Shown piece by piece: positions 52,155-60,312 of a DNA stretch of 64,000 nt (within the stretch, counting starts at the first letter, position 1; each line of letters begins with the position of its first letter). The notes beneath the pieces were generated by a model. It did not search any database. It saw only the letters and a list, made by a program, of their open reading frames with translations, and was not told the origin of the DNA. The stretch comes from Clostridiales bacterium. Lineage in GTDB: Bacteria; Bacillota; Clostridia; Saccharofermentanales; Saccharofermentanaceae. Location: assembly GCA_017551625.1 (NCBI GenBank), contig JAFZLF010000018.1, positions 18,494 through 82,493 of the forward strand, given 5' to 3'. Position numbers and translations under genes: made by a program.

Positions 52155-52213
52155 GCAGTGCTTCTCGAGAATCCATAGTACTTCTCGAGAATCCGCAGCG
52201 CTTTTCGAGATGC
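52155..52213. repeat. Three tandem 20-bp repeats containing TTCTCGAGAA
   Basis: Copies start at 52155, 52175 and 52195 (the third with TTTTCGAGAT). Each contains the palindrome TTCTCGAGAA or a variant. The exact 20-bp period equals about two helical turns. They lie 40-95 bases upstream of the gene at 52250 and may be operator sites. Confidence 0.75.
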
Positions 52214-52249
52214 AAATAGGACAGCGGAATAAAGCGGGGGGATCGTTTT

Positions 52250-53536
52250 ATGGATCGGATGCCGAGAACATATGAGAACCTGAAAGGAAGAAAGATCCAC
52301 GGCGCGACTGCAATTCTGACCGACAGGCCTTGTTTTTACCACGATTTTCTCGTCTCGTATTACGATGCATTTGACCGGGAAGATCTGGGCCTGCCTCCGG
52401 ACGAAATCCTCCCCGAAGAAGAAGTAACAAAAGCAATCGAGGAAGCGTATCGGCTGTTTCAGAAAGAATGCGAGGCATGGAAAAAAGGTCTTTGCACAGA
52501 CAAAGAGATAATCGACAAATTCTCCCAGATACTCAATGAGCACTTTTTTGATTTACTGGACAAGGTCGGGATTCGACTGGGATTGTCAGTACTTTCCTAC
52601 AATGGTATGCGGGTTCTCGAGTATGGCAAGGATGGTACTTTGCGTAGGACAGATCAGGAAATGTGGGCCAGATTCACAGAAGACTATAACCTTTGGAGAT
52701 CCGGAAACAGCCCATGTAGCATACATGGCGACGTCTGGCTGGAGCATGCCAGACGTCCTGAGGGACCTGCCGAAAACTTATGTTTCTATAGCGGCTTTAG
52801 CCGAACGGATCGCTGTGTGCATTCTGAGGGACCTGCCGCAGGATTTCTCCCGGGAGACGAGGTTTCCGTTATCACCAAAGAACGTTTCTTCAAGTTAATG
52901 GACGCATTCTGTTATCCCATAGCATTCTGGCATCCCGCTCCACCGGATGTCGTCTTTGACGATTTAATCCTTTCGCACCAGCCGTTCTGCATTCGGGTCG
53001 GTTTCTCGATATGGGAAGACGATGGCGGGTTGCTTTCAGATAACTTCAAGATCGGCCAGACCGTCACACTGACAGACCATCACGGTCTGAAGGCCGTCAT
53101 AAAGATCTACGACCATATGACCTCTAAAAGCGCTGTACGGGATCGTAGATACTATGCGTACTCCTTCACAGATATTATGGGAGTCCTGGGCTGTACTGAA
53201 GGTTTTGTCGGATACGGACATATCGAAGGATATACATCCATGCGTGACCGCCCCATCGACATTTCCGTCAAGGACGGGAAGATCTTCACTTTGTACACGC
53301 AGAGAGAAATTGATGATTGCGAAGCATATTACTCTTTCCCGTTGTGGAGGAAGCAACACGTGCTTTTTACACGGAAGCAGAACTTGCACTTTGAAGCGAT
53401 CAGGCGTCTCACTTTGCGATTCATAGGAGAAGAAGCTTCGGTCTTATGGAGAGACGGAAAGCCTGCATACTTTTTCTCTTCGAAAGAATCCACTGACAGT
53501 TCTTCGGAAGTTCCGGCAGAAGGTGCTTCGGAATGA
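52250..53536 (+). CDS. Hypothetical protein
   Basis: 428 residues, soluble, no signal peptide. The N-terminal third is helical and acidic (EEVTKAIEEAYRLFQKECEAW). The central and C-terminal parts are mixed, rich in aromatic residues and His, with FYSGFSRTDRCVH and VGYGHIEGYTSMRDRPIDI. No family is recognised. The composition is less GC-rich than its neighbours. GGGGGGAT lies before the ATG. It is bordered on both sides by repeat arrays, with 20-bp repeats upstream and the six-unit hairpin array downstream, which suggests a recently gained or variable gene. Confidence 0.72.
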   Translation: MDRMPRTYENLKGRKIHGATAILTDRPCFYHDFLVSYYDAFDREDLGLPPDEILPEEEVTKAIEEAYRLFQKECEAWKKGLCTDKEIIDKFSQILNEHFFDLLDKVGIRLGLSVLSYNGMRVLEYGKDGTLRRTDQEMWARFTEDYNLWRSGNSPCSIHGDVWLEHARRPEGPAENLCFYSGFSRTDRCVHSEGPAAGFLPGDEVSVITKERFFKLMDAFCYPIAFWHPAPPDVVFDDLILSHQPFCIRVGFSIWEDDGGLLSDNFKIGQTVTLTDHHGLKAVIKIYDHMTSKSAVRDRRYYAYSFTDIMGVLGCTEGFVGYGHIEGYTSMRDRPIDISVKDGKIFTLYTQREIDDCEAYYSFPLWRKQHVLFTRKQNLHFEAIRRLTLRFIGEEASVLWRDGKPAYFFSSKESTDSSSEVPAEGASE

Positions 53537-53574
53537 CCTGTCCGCCCCGTGGCAGGCACTCGTCTCTATCTCCA

Positions 53575-53932
53575 ATTACGGGTGGATTTCGCAAATCTCT
53601 GATTTCACTCGTAATCCAAAAGGTCTCTGTTTTCCATTTTACGGGTGTTTTCGCAAATCTCCGTATTTCACCCGTAATCCCAAGGATCGCCCATGTGTAA
53701 CTTTACGGGTGGATTTCGCAGATCCTTGATTTCACCCGTAATTCCAAGGCTCGCCGTGTGTTACTGTTACGGGTGGATTTCGCAAATCCCTGATTTCACC
53801 CGTAATTCCAGTCCTTGGCCGCCGCAGAATTACGGGTTTTTTCCCACAAAACACAAAATCACCCGTAAACGCCTTCACAATCGAAGATTTTATTACGGGT
53901 GTTTCAGCAGCTTTGGGCATTTCACCCGTAAA
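53575..53932. repeat. Six-unit inverted-repeat array with 62-65-bp period
   Basis: Arms TTACGGGTG and CACCCGTAA flank a core of 21 bases (23 in unit 5, with 8-base arms). Units start near 53575, 53638, 53702, 53767, 53829 and 53892. Cores of units 1-4 are similar (GATTTCGCAAATC...TGATTT); cores 5 and 6 are unrelated. Spacers of about 22-24 bases are mostly unique. The array fills the gap between the unknown gene and the convergent GNAT gene. There is no leader, no cas gene and no coding frame. Confidence 0.85.
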
Positions 53933-53938
53933 GCGATA

Positions 53939-54451
53939 TTATCGCTCCTCCCGCACGCACTCCATCTCGACATGCGGGATGCCGTCCTCCATAAACTCCT
54001 CCGACACGACGCGGAAGCCCTCCTTCGCGTAGTACCCGGTCGCATACGTCTGAGCGTGCAGATAGATTTTCTCCGCTCGAAGATTATGAAACGCGAAATG
54101 CACTCCGGCGTGCAGTAGCTCGCCTCCGAGCCCTTGCCCGTGCACCAGCGTCACGACCCGTCCGATCTGTGCCACAACACCGCTTTTTTCGCCGGCTGCG
54201 CAAGCACCTTCAGCCTCGTCGCGTTCGTGCTTTCCTCCGTCTCCGCCTTCCCGAACAAACACCCGCAGACACCCGGTCACGCGTCCCGTCGCCTCATCCC
54301 ACTCGAAGATATGCGTCGCATCGAGATCGAGGTCATCGATATCCATGTAGGGGCAATTCTGTTCGACGACGAAGATCTCCTGGCGAGTCTTCAGGATCTC
54401 ATAAAGCTCGCGGGTGGTCAGTTCAGAAAAATTCTTCGTGATCAACTGCAT
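53939..54451 (-). CDS. ElaA-like GNAT acetyltransferase
   Basis: 170 residues. It begins like ElaA (LKTRQEIFVVEQNCPYMDID), with the core acetyl-CoA-binding region GRVVTLVHGQGLGGELL and the YYAKEGFRVV strand. GNAT enzymes move acetyl from acetyl-CoA to an amine; the substrate is unknown. A Gly/Glu-rich insert (about 68-90) is longer than usual in ElaA. It lies about 70 bases downstream of the first solute-binding lipoprotein gene, and the hairpin array begins right at its 3' end. Confidence 0.88.
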   Translation of the reverse strand: MQLITKNFSELTTRELYEILKTRQEIFVVEQNCPYMDIDDLDLDATHIFEWDEATGRVTGCLRVFVREGGDGGKHERDEAEGACAAGEKSGVVAQIGRVVTLVHGQGLGGELLHAGVHFAFHNLRAEKIYLHAQTYATGYYAKEGFRVVSEEFMEDGIPHVEMECVREER

Positions 54452-54524
54452 ATCGGTCTCCTCATGCTTTGCGCATCTTACTTACGGCGCATCAGCATAA
54501 ATCATTATACTCCAAAACCGCCGC

Positions 54525-57098
54525 TCACCCCTGCTCCGCGAGCATCGTCGACACTCGGTTCTGGATCGTCTTGCTCACGTCATCCGCGCTCTTCTGCCCG
54601 TTAAAGTACGCAGGGGCCTCCTCCATCACGATCGCAAATATCGCCATATCCACCTGAACACAGGAATGGATCGTACCGATCACTTCCTTATATTTCCGGA
54701 GCGATTCTTCGCTCAACTTCGCATCCAGCTCGAGCATACCCGGCTCGTCCTTATAGAACTCCACCTTAGCCAGATACGCATCCAGTTCCTGCTGCGAAGT
54801 CACATCCAGCGCAGAACGTTGTACGAGGATCCCTCCGGTCCTGTAATACCCTGCATCGTCATTAATAAACAGTGTATCATCCGTCAGGAGGAACGACACG
54901 AAATCCCACGCTTCTTCCGGAACTCTCGAGTATGCCGAGATGCCGACAGACACATCGGCCATCGCCCCGAGCCCCGACTGGCCCGACGTCGGCCAGCCCA
55001 GATAGAGCGGAGTGCCACCACACAGATATGCCGTAGAAGAGAAGAATCTCAGGCTCGCAAACTCTAGGATAGCCAGCGCACCGACGCCATCCTGCATCGC
55101 TTTTGCAAACGGACTCGTTTCAGACATATCATCATATTTCATACTCAGATCGATAAGTTTCTCCCGATCGAGGCGTCCGCCATATTTCCCGGCGATCTGA
55201 AGAAGCGTACGGAAATCATCACTATCGAAACTGCAATTGCCGTTACTATAATCCACGTAGTGATAAAGGTCATGGGCCAGAAGCACATCGAGCATCCCGA
55301 GAGGCTCGATCACGTCCACACCGGTTTCTTCGCCATCCCAGTACTTGTCAAGAGAACGGCTCGATCCCAGAAGCGGGTATACACCGTCTCCGAGACTTCC
55401 CATCTTCGCGTCAAAATCACTGATCGTCCAGCTGTCTACTCCTCCAAGAAGATCCGGATTTCCGAGTAAACCGTCCACCTGCACTTTGATCGGAAGCTGA
55501 TAGAGTTTCCCTCCAACTTCAAAGGCACGGAAAATGTTATCGTAGTAGTCCGCCCGGTTGATTCCCGTCGCGCCGTCCATATAGGGATTCAGGTCGACAA
55601 GGATCTTATCGTTATTAAACCGGCTGAATTCGCCGCAATTAAGGAGGATATCCGGTCCGGATCCGGACTTCATGGAAAGGAGGATCTGGTCGGCCATATC
55701 CGCCTGAGCCGCCCCGTACCCGGGCACATCCGTCTCCGGCGAATACACGACGATACGCGCCTTACTCTCGGGTCTCTTATTGTATGCATTGACCGCCTGC
55801 GTAAAAGGAGAATCCCAATCGGTCTTACAGGTCGCCGCGTAGAGGATCGGGCGTCCGGCGTGCGGATTCTTCTCTTCCTTATGCAGATGCACCAGCACCG
55901 GCACCGACTGCACCCACGATGTATTTCCGGAAAAAGTCTTTCTCGTTAGAAAATAAAGATCCGTATCCTGATCACACCGGAAATCAGCCACATCGTCAGA
56001 AAACGGGGTAATATCCGTGTAGGCGTAATCCATCAGGACTTCCACTTTGCCGCCGAGGACATCGATCTTCTTGACCGGTTCCAGTTGTCCCGCCGCATAG
56101 CAGGCCTCCCCGCAGTCGAAGAAGATATCCGGGATAGAAGGATCGATCAGCTGCGGATCGCCCAGTTTTCCCGTCGCCGTGTCGATCTCGCGGACGGTCT
56201 TTTCGTATTTCACCGTATCATCTACGATGGTCGACTTAGAGAAAAGGATATAGTATTTCCCGCCTTCTTCAAAAGCACTTCCCCTATGTTCGTAGAAGGA
56301 GTCGCGGCCGAGGATGCTCCCCTGATGATCCACGATCAATACATCTGTCTCGTTCACGACAAGGATATTTCCGTTATCCAGTTCGAAGAACTGACCTCCG
56401 AAGAGAGATTGAAGATCCGCCTCGATCGGAAACTCTTCAAGCAGTTCACCCTCTGCAGAAAAATACACGAGGCTCTCCTCCCAGATCATGTCACACTGCT
56501 GAGCCTGTTCATTGTATTCATAGGATTTGCCGGTTAGGAAAGCGCCGATCCTGCCGTCCTTCAGTGCAAAGAAACCCTGAGCAGCCTTTCCATGGGGGAC
56601 CGCAAACTTTGCCAGAAGTTCGCCATCCATCGAATACGAGAGGAGTCCGCTCTCGTTGAGGGAATCCAGCAGTTCGAAGTACCGAAGCTGGCTTTCCTCA
56701 TCCCTTTTACCCACAAGAGAATTGATCTCATCACGCTCTTCCTGAGTCTGCAAATACTCGGCATTATAGATAAAGCAGACTCGGTCATTGACGATCCTGC
56801 AATTCCTGACACTCACGCCCTCCATCTGCCTTCCTTCATCGACCGGGACAGGAAACTCCACTTCCGAATCCGTAAAGTAAGGATCCGTCTCCTGCACATA
56901 CTGCGTCTCCCGCTGCGCGACCGGGACCAGCGGCGCACTCTGCTGCGTCTGGGAAGACCCATCCGAGTCCTGCCCCTCCTGCCCGTTCTTCTTGCACGAT
57001 GCGACCGGCAGCACCATCGCTACGCAGAGAAGGACCGCCAGGCCTCTTGGGGCCCAGCGCTTATTTGTTCCCTTACATTCTCGAATCGTTCTCTTCAT
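54525..57098 (-). CDS. Giant solute-binding lipoprotein with N-terminal sensor-like region (first)
   Basis: 857 residues. Lipobox PVASC with Cys35. The N-terminal half (about 60-430) is beta-rich with repeated 'DGELLAKF', 'EGELLEEF', 'DHQGSILGRD' turns, like a beta-propeller. The C-terminal half (about 440-857) is a type 1 extracellular solute-binding domain (GPDILLNCGEFSRF, LVDLNPYMDG, LPIKVQVDGLLGNPDLL). Typical solute-binding proteins are about half this length. No ABC permease or ATPase gene is adjacent. GGAGGG precedes the chosen ATG; a longer frame to 57197 would overlap the next gene. It is a paralogue of the following lipoprotein. Confidence 0.88.
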   Translation of the reverse strand: MKRTIRECKGTNKRWAPRGLAVLLCVAMVLPVASCKKNGQEGQDSDGSSQTQQSAPLVPVAQRETQYVQETDPYFTDSEVEFPVPVDEGRQMEGVSVRNCRIVNDRVCFIYNAEYLQTQEERDEINSLVGKRDEESQLRYFELLDSLNESGLLSYSMDGELLAKFAVPHGKAAQGFFALKDGRIGAFLTGKSYEYNEQAQQCDMIWEESLVYFSAEGELLEEFPIEADLQSLFGGQFFELDNGNILVVNETDVLIVDHQGSILGRDSFYEHRGSAFEEGGKYYILFSKSTIVDDTVKYEKTVREIDTATGKLGDPQLIDPSIPDIFFDCGEACYAAGQLEPVKKIDVLGGKVEVLMDYAYTDITPFSDDVADFRCDQDTDLYFLTRKTFSGNTSWVQSVPVLVHLHKEEKNPHAGRPILYAATCKTDWDSPFTQAVNAYNKRPESKARIVVYSPETDVPGYGAAQADMADQILLSMKSGSGPDILLNCGEFSRFNNDKILVDLNPYMDGATGINRADYYDNIFRAFEVGGKLYQLPIKVQVDGLLGNPDLLGGVDSWTISDFDAKMGSLGDGVYPLLGSSRSLDKYWDGEETGVDVIEPLGMLDVLLAHDLYHYVDYSNGNCSFDSDDFRTLLQIAGKYGGRLDREKLIDLSMKYDDMSETSPFAKAMQDGVGALAILEFASLRFFSSTAYLCGGTPLYLGWPTSGQSGLGAMADVSVGISAYSRVPEEAWDFVSFLLTDDTLFINDDAGYYRTGGILVQRSALDVTSQQELDAYLAKVEFYKDEPGMLELDAKLSEESLRKYKEVIGTIHSCVQVDMAIFAIVMEEAPAYFNGQKSADDVSKTIQNRVSTMLAEQG

Positions 57099-57180
57099 AA
57101 TCCATGCCCTCCTAAAGTGCTTCTCGCGAGGTGACATTTTCTTTGTTCGCACTCGCGCTGTCTTTCTTTCACGCCTGTGT

Positions 57181-59784
57181 CTATCCCTGCTCCGCAAGCA
57201 GCGTCGTCACGCGGTTCTGGATGATTCTACTTACGTCTTCCGCGCTCCGATCGCCATTAAAGTACGCCGGCGCTTCTTCTCTTATGATGTTAAACACCGC
57301 CGGCGGCCGAGATACGGCAGTCGTGATATGCTCGATCTTCGCGAGGAATGCCTCGCCCAGCTCTTCATCAATAATCGCACTGGAAATCGGCCCATCATAT
57401 CCGTTTTCCTTATGTCTTTCACTTTCTTCACGAGAATAAGTAATCGTCAGGGAGACCGACGTCTCCTCGACTTCTCTGTTAATAGAGATACCTTCAAGAA
57501 CCCCGGCGTCTCCCATACCCGCGCCCAGAACTTCCGCTGACAAAACATATCTCACGAAGTCCCACGCTTCTTCTTTACACTCCGAGTATTGCGAGATACC
57601 GATCGACCTCACCGCCTTCGCAGCATATCCTCTACCTCCCGTAGTAGGCCATCCCAGTATTACGACCTGATCGTTACAAAGGTCGGAATAACGCGCGTAT
57701 TCGCGAAGGGTGGAGAAACTCATCGGGATGACGCAACAAAGCCCGGCCTCCATGACCAGAGCCTCTGTACTGTGGTACCCGCTTCCGTACCGCATATCGT
57801 CATAATCCTGCATGAGATCATCGATCAGATTCGGATTCAGTTTATCGCCCACATACTTCGATATCTCCAGAAGTTTTCGGAAATCGTCGCTGTCGAAATA
57901 TGCCTCATACTTGCTGTAGTCGACATAATGGCTCATGTCGTCACTAAGCAGTTTAAGAAGCAGCGTCATCGAATCATATTCAGACGGCGAGAGAAGTGGC
58001 AGCACCCCGTCTCCGAGCGACCGGATTTTCTCGAAAAACTCCTCGCAGGTCCAGTCCGTCGTATCTCCAAGATAGTCCGGATTTCCTGCAAGTGTATCCG
58101 CCTTTACGGCAAGCGGGATCTGATAGAGCTTACCGTCTGTTTCAAAAGCACGAAGTATGTTGTCGTAGTACAGACTCCGATCGATACCCGTACTTCCGTC
58201 AAGATAAGGATTGAGATCGACGAGAACATCGTCGTTATCGAACTGTGTAAAATCCGCAAAATCCAGAAGCACGTCCGGCCCGGTTCCTGACCTCATATCC
58301 AGGAGCACAGTGTCGACCATGCTTGCCTTCGCCCTGGCAAAAGCACTGTCCATGTCGATATTTGTCCATGAACTGTAAACGAGTATGCGTGCTTTACTCT
58401 CCGGTCGGGTGTTATAGTCATGGATCAGATTCGTATATTCGAATTGATTTATTCCGACACGGATGATCTTCCGCCCTGCATAAGGATTGGTCGCGGCCTT
58501 CCGGATGTGATAAAGGTTGATTCCCTTGGATGTTGATCCTTCGATTTCCCATACTTCAGACGCAGCATAGAGAATATCTTCATCAGAAAAGACTCGGATC
58601 GCGCCACTTTCACCACTACTGAGAAGAAAATCATTGTCATTGCCCGAGAAGATCTGCTCCTGCTCTTCGGTGAGAAGATTCAATCTCGTAAGACTATTAC
58701 CACTAAACGAATACATGCTGTCCCCATCCACGCTGACGACCGTATAATAATTCAGCAGATCTTTTCGTTCAGATAGTTCTCCGGTCCGGATATTGATTTC
58801 CTGATACCCGAGGACCGCGCGCACCTCTCCGTCGAAGCTCTGGTCGAAAGATTCGAGAATATAGTATTTACCGTCAGCGTGAAGAATCTGTTCTCCGTTT
58901 AGGTAGAAAGAAGTTTTGCGTATTCGCTCTCCCTCCAGGCTAAAGAAATAAGCGTCACCTCTAGAAACAATCAGGAGATTGCCATCATCCAGCCCTTCCA
59001 TCAAAACACCGTAGATGAGCGAGTCAAATTGTACCTGCACTTTATTGCTGCACTGTCCGTCTGATGTAAAGGTCCTCAGCCAATACTCATTCTGCTGTTC
59101 TCCGAAGTTGTACCGGTGGCTCAGTACTGCCACTTCATTTTCGCCTACAGAACAGTACCCGCAGATTTCATCCTCTGCACCGAGCATGAGTTTACCGACG
59201 AGAGTCCCGTCATAATCAAAAACAGCCACACCACCATCTTTATACTGTGCTTCGATCTCGTGATAGCGGAGATATTCTTCGTTACTCATCGGAGTTCCGG
59301 AATGATTTAATTCTTGAAGCCGTTCAAATTCTTCCTTTACATCCTCCGGCATGGGAATAGCAACATAAAAAGCGACGGCGACCTGATTTCTCAGGATTTT
59401 CACTCTATAATCTAAAGTAATATCCGAACTGTTCTGTCCTTCTTCAAGCGGAAACTCGATATAAGTCTTTTCGCAGGTATAGTACGGATCACTCTCGAGC
59501 ACGTAGTCGTGCCGCGACCCGTCCGGGTTCGTCGCGTCAGGGATCATGCCGGCGCCGGACGCCTGTCCGTTCGCGCCCGTTCCATCGCTCCCGGCGCCGC
59601 CCTTCTTACAGGCCGTCACTGAAAGAAGCATCGACGCCAGAAGAAAAGAGAAGCATACTCCTGCGCTCAGGAATCTCTTCACGGAACTTCTCTTATCAGA
59701 AAGAAAGATCCCACATCTCACATCAGTATTGGTTTTCTTCACACGGCTTCTCTTGCCTGAGAAACGCCTCCACCCATTCATCAT
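57181..59784 (-). CDS. Giant solute-binding lipoprotein with N-terminal sensor-like region (second)
   Basis: 867 residues, same plan as its neighbour: lipobox SVTAC with Cys59 after a very long basic n-region, a propeller-like half with 'DGTLVGKL' and 'EGERIRKT' turns, and a solute-binding half (GPDVLLDFADFTQF, LVDLNPYLDGSTGIDRS, LAVKADTLAGNPDYL). The two proteins end almost identically (YFNGDRSAEDVSR, then IQNRV and LLAEQG). The start has GAGGGG upstream. A promoter with perfect TATAAT lies about 120 bases before it, so both lipoproteins and the GNAT gene may form one transcript. Ligand unknown. Confidence 0.88.
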   Translation of the reverse strand: MMNGWRRFSGKRSRVKKTNTDVRCGIFLSDKRSSVKRFLSAGVCFSFLLASMLLSVTACKKGGAGSDGTGANGQASGAGMIPDATNPDGSRHDYVLESDPYYTCEKTYIEFPLEEGQNSSDITLDYRVKILRNQVAVAFYVAIPMPEDVKEEFERLQELNHSGTPMSNEEYLRYHEIEAQYKDGGVAVFDYDGTLVGKLMLGAEDEICGYCSVGENEVAVLSHRYNFGEQQNEYWLRTFTSDGQCSNKVQVQFDSLIYGVLMEGLDDGNLLIVSRGDAYFFSLEGERIRKTSFYLNGEQILHADGKYYILESFDQSFDGEVRAVLGYQEINIRTGELSERKDLLNYYTVVSVDGDSMYSFSGNSLTRLNLLTEEQEQIFSGNDNDFLLSSGESGAIRVFSDEDILYAASEVWEIEGSTSKGINLYHIRKAATNPYAGRKIIRVGINQFEYTNLIHDYNTRPESKARILVYSSWTNIDMDSAFARAKASMVDTVLLDMRSGTGPDVLLDFADFTQFDNDDVLVDLNPYLDGSTGIDRSLYYDNILRAFETDGKLYQIPLAVKADTLAGNPDYLGDTTDWTCEEFFEKIRSLGDGVLPLLSPSEYDSMTLLLKLLSDDMSHYVDYSKYEAYFDSDDFRKLLEISKYVGDKLNPNLIDDLMQDYDDMRYGSGYHSTEALVMEAGLCCVIPMSFSTLREYARYSDLCNDQVVILGWPTTGGRGYAAKAVRSIGISQYSECKEEAWDFVRYVLSAEVLGAGMGDAGVLEGISINREVEETSVSLTITYSREESERHKENGYDGPISSAIIDEELGEAFLAKIEHITTAVSRPPAVFNIIREEAPAYFNGDRSAEDVSRIIQNRVTTLLAEQG

Positions 59785-59904
59785 CGAAATCCCCTCACCT
59801 GTGCCGCAGCAAACGCCAAGCTCCGCATCACCCTAGAAGTCTCACGTCCCGCCCGATTCCTCTTCCGGACTTCATGCACTGACGCTACCATCCCATCTAA
59901 CCTC

Positions 59905-59932
59905 ATTATAGTCGCGCGACAGTGCGTTTCAA
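59905..59932 (-). promoter_or_regulatory. Promoter of the paired lipoprotein genes
   Basis: On the minus strand TTGAAA and TATAAT are 16 bases apart, a strong promoter. It lies in the roughly 400-base gap between the second lipoprotein and the small peptide gene; apart from this and the hairpin at 60007, I see nothing else there. Confidence 0.72.
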
Positions 59933-60006
59933 CGAAAGTGACTGTTCTCTTATGGAACTGTAACGCCCGTGACATGCAAAACAGGAGCAAAAACACAGAC
60001 AGAGAA

Positions 60007-60041
60007 TGGGCGTCCTCTCAGCATGACTGAGAAAACGCCCA
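60007..60041 (-). terminator. Hairpin downstream of the secreted protein/peptide pair
   Basis: TGGGCGT and ACGCCCA form an outer stem, and TCTCAG/CTGAGA an inner stem, making a long stable hairpin. On the minus strand the following sequence is only moderately T-rich. It probably ends the transcript of the small peptide gene. Confidence 0.5.
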
Positions 60042-60181
60042 CTTTACTACTCTCACTTATCGTTATCTTTGCATCCTCGAAGTGGATATGAGATGGATGA
60101 GTTCCGCTTTTTCGATGCTGCTCCTCGGCCTCAGCAGTTCCCATCAGAGACCAGGAACTTTTGCCCCTAATGAATTTCCTA

Positions 60182-60280
60182 TTAGAGATCTACTCCAATA
60201 TCATCATTATCGCTCGTGATGATGATGTCAGCACTGTCGAATGTGATGATCCGGAGTACTAATTCTTCGTAATTTTCCAT
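60182..60280 (-). CDS. Small acidic peptide, 32 residues
   Basis: MENYEELVLRIITFDSADI then IITSDNDDIGVDL, preceded by AAGGA nine bases before the ATG. It lies 32 bases after the stop of the large secreted protein. The pattern 'YEE..L.II.FD..DII.TS' is like short Clostridia peptides I recall next to surface or dockerin-type genes, whose role is unknown. No modification enzyme is adjacent, so I do not call it a RiPP precursor. It is too short for most gene finders. The start, Shine-Dalgarno and codon use support a real gene. Confidence 0.6.
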   Translation of the reverse strand: MENYEELVLRIITFDSADIIITSDNDDIGVDL

Positions 60281-60312
60281 CAGTGATTTTCCTTCTTTCA
60301 TTACATTACATT

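Noticed and set aside
51895..52215. An N-terminal extension of the membrane-anchored protein before prfA
   Set aside because: The extension crosses 27-bp direct repeats, is Arg-rich with repeated peptide words and would precede the membrane helix by over 100 residues; the inner ATG is better.
53575..53932. A CRISPR array
   Set aside because: Repeats are palindromic with variable cores, spacers are only about 22-24 bases, there is no leader and no cas gene in the window.
59950..60144. A 64-codon minus-strand frame after the small peptide gene
   Set aside because: It crosses the strong hairpin at 60007-60041 and lacks a Shine-Dalgarno and family features.
60182..60280. A RiPP precursor
   Set aside because: No radical SAM, lanthionine or other modifying enzyme is adjacent; the only radical SAM gene is truncated and 50 kb away.
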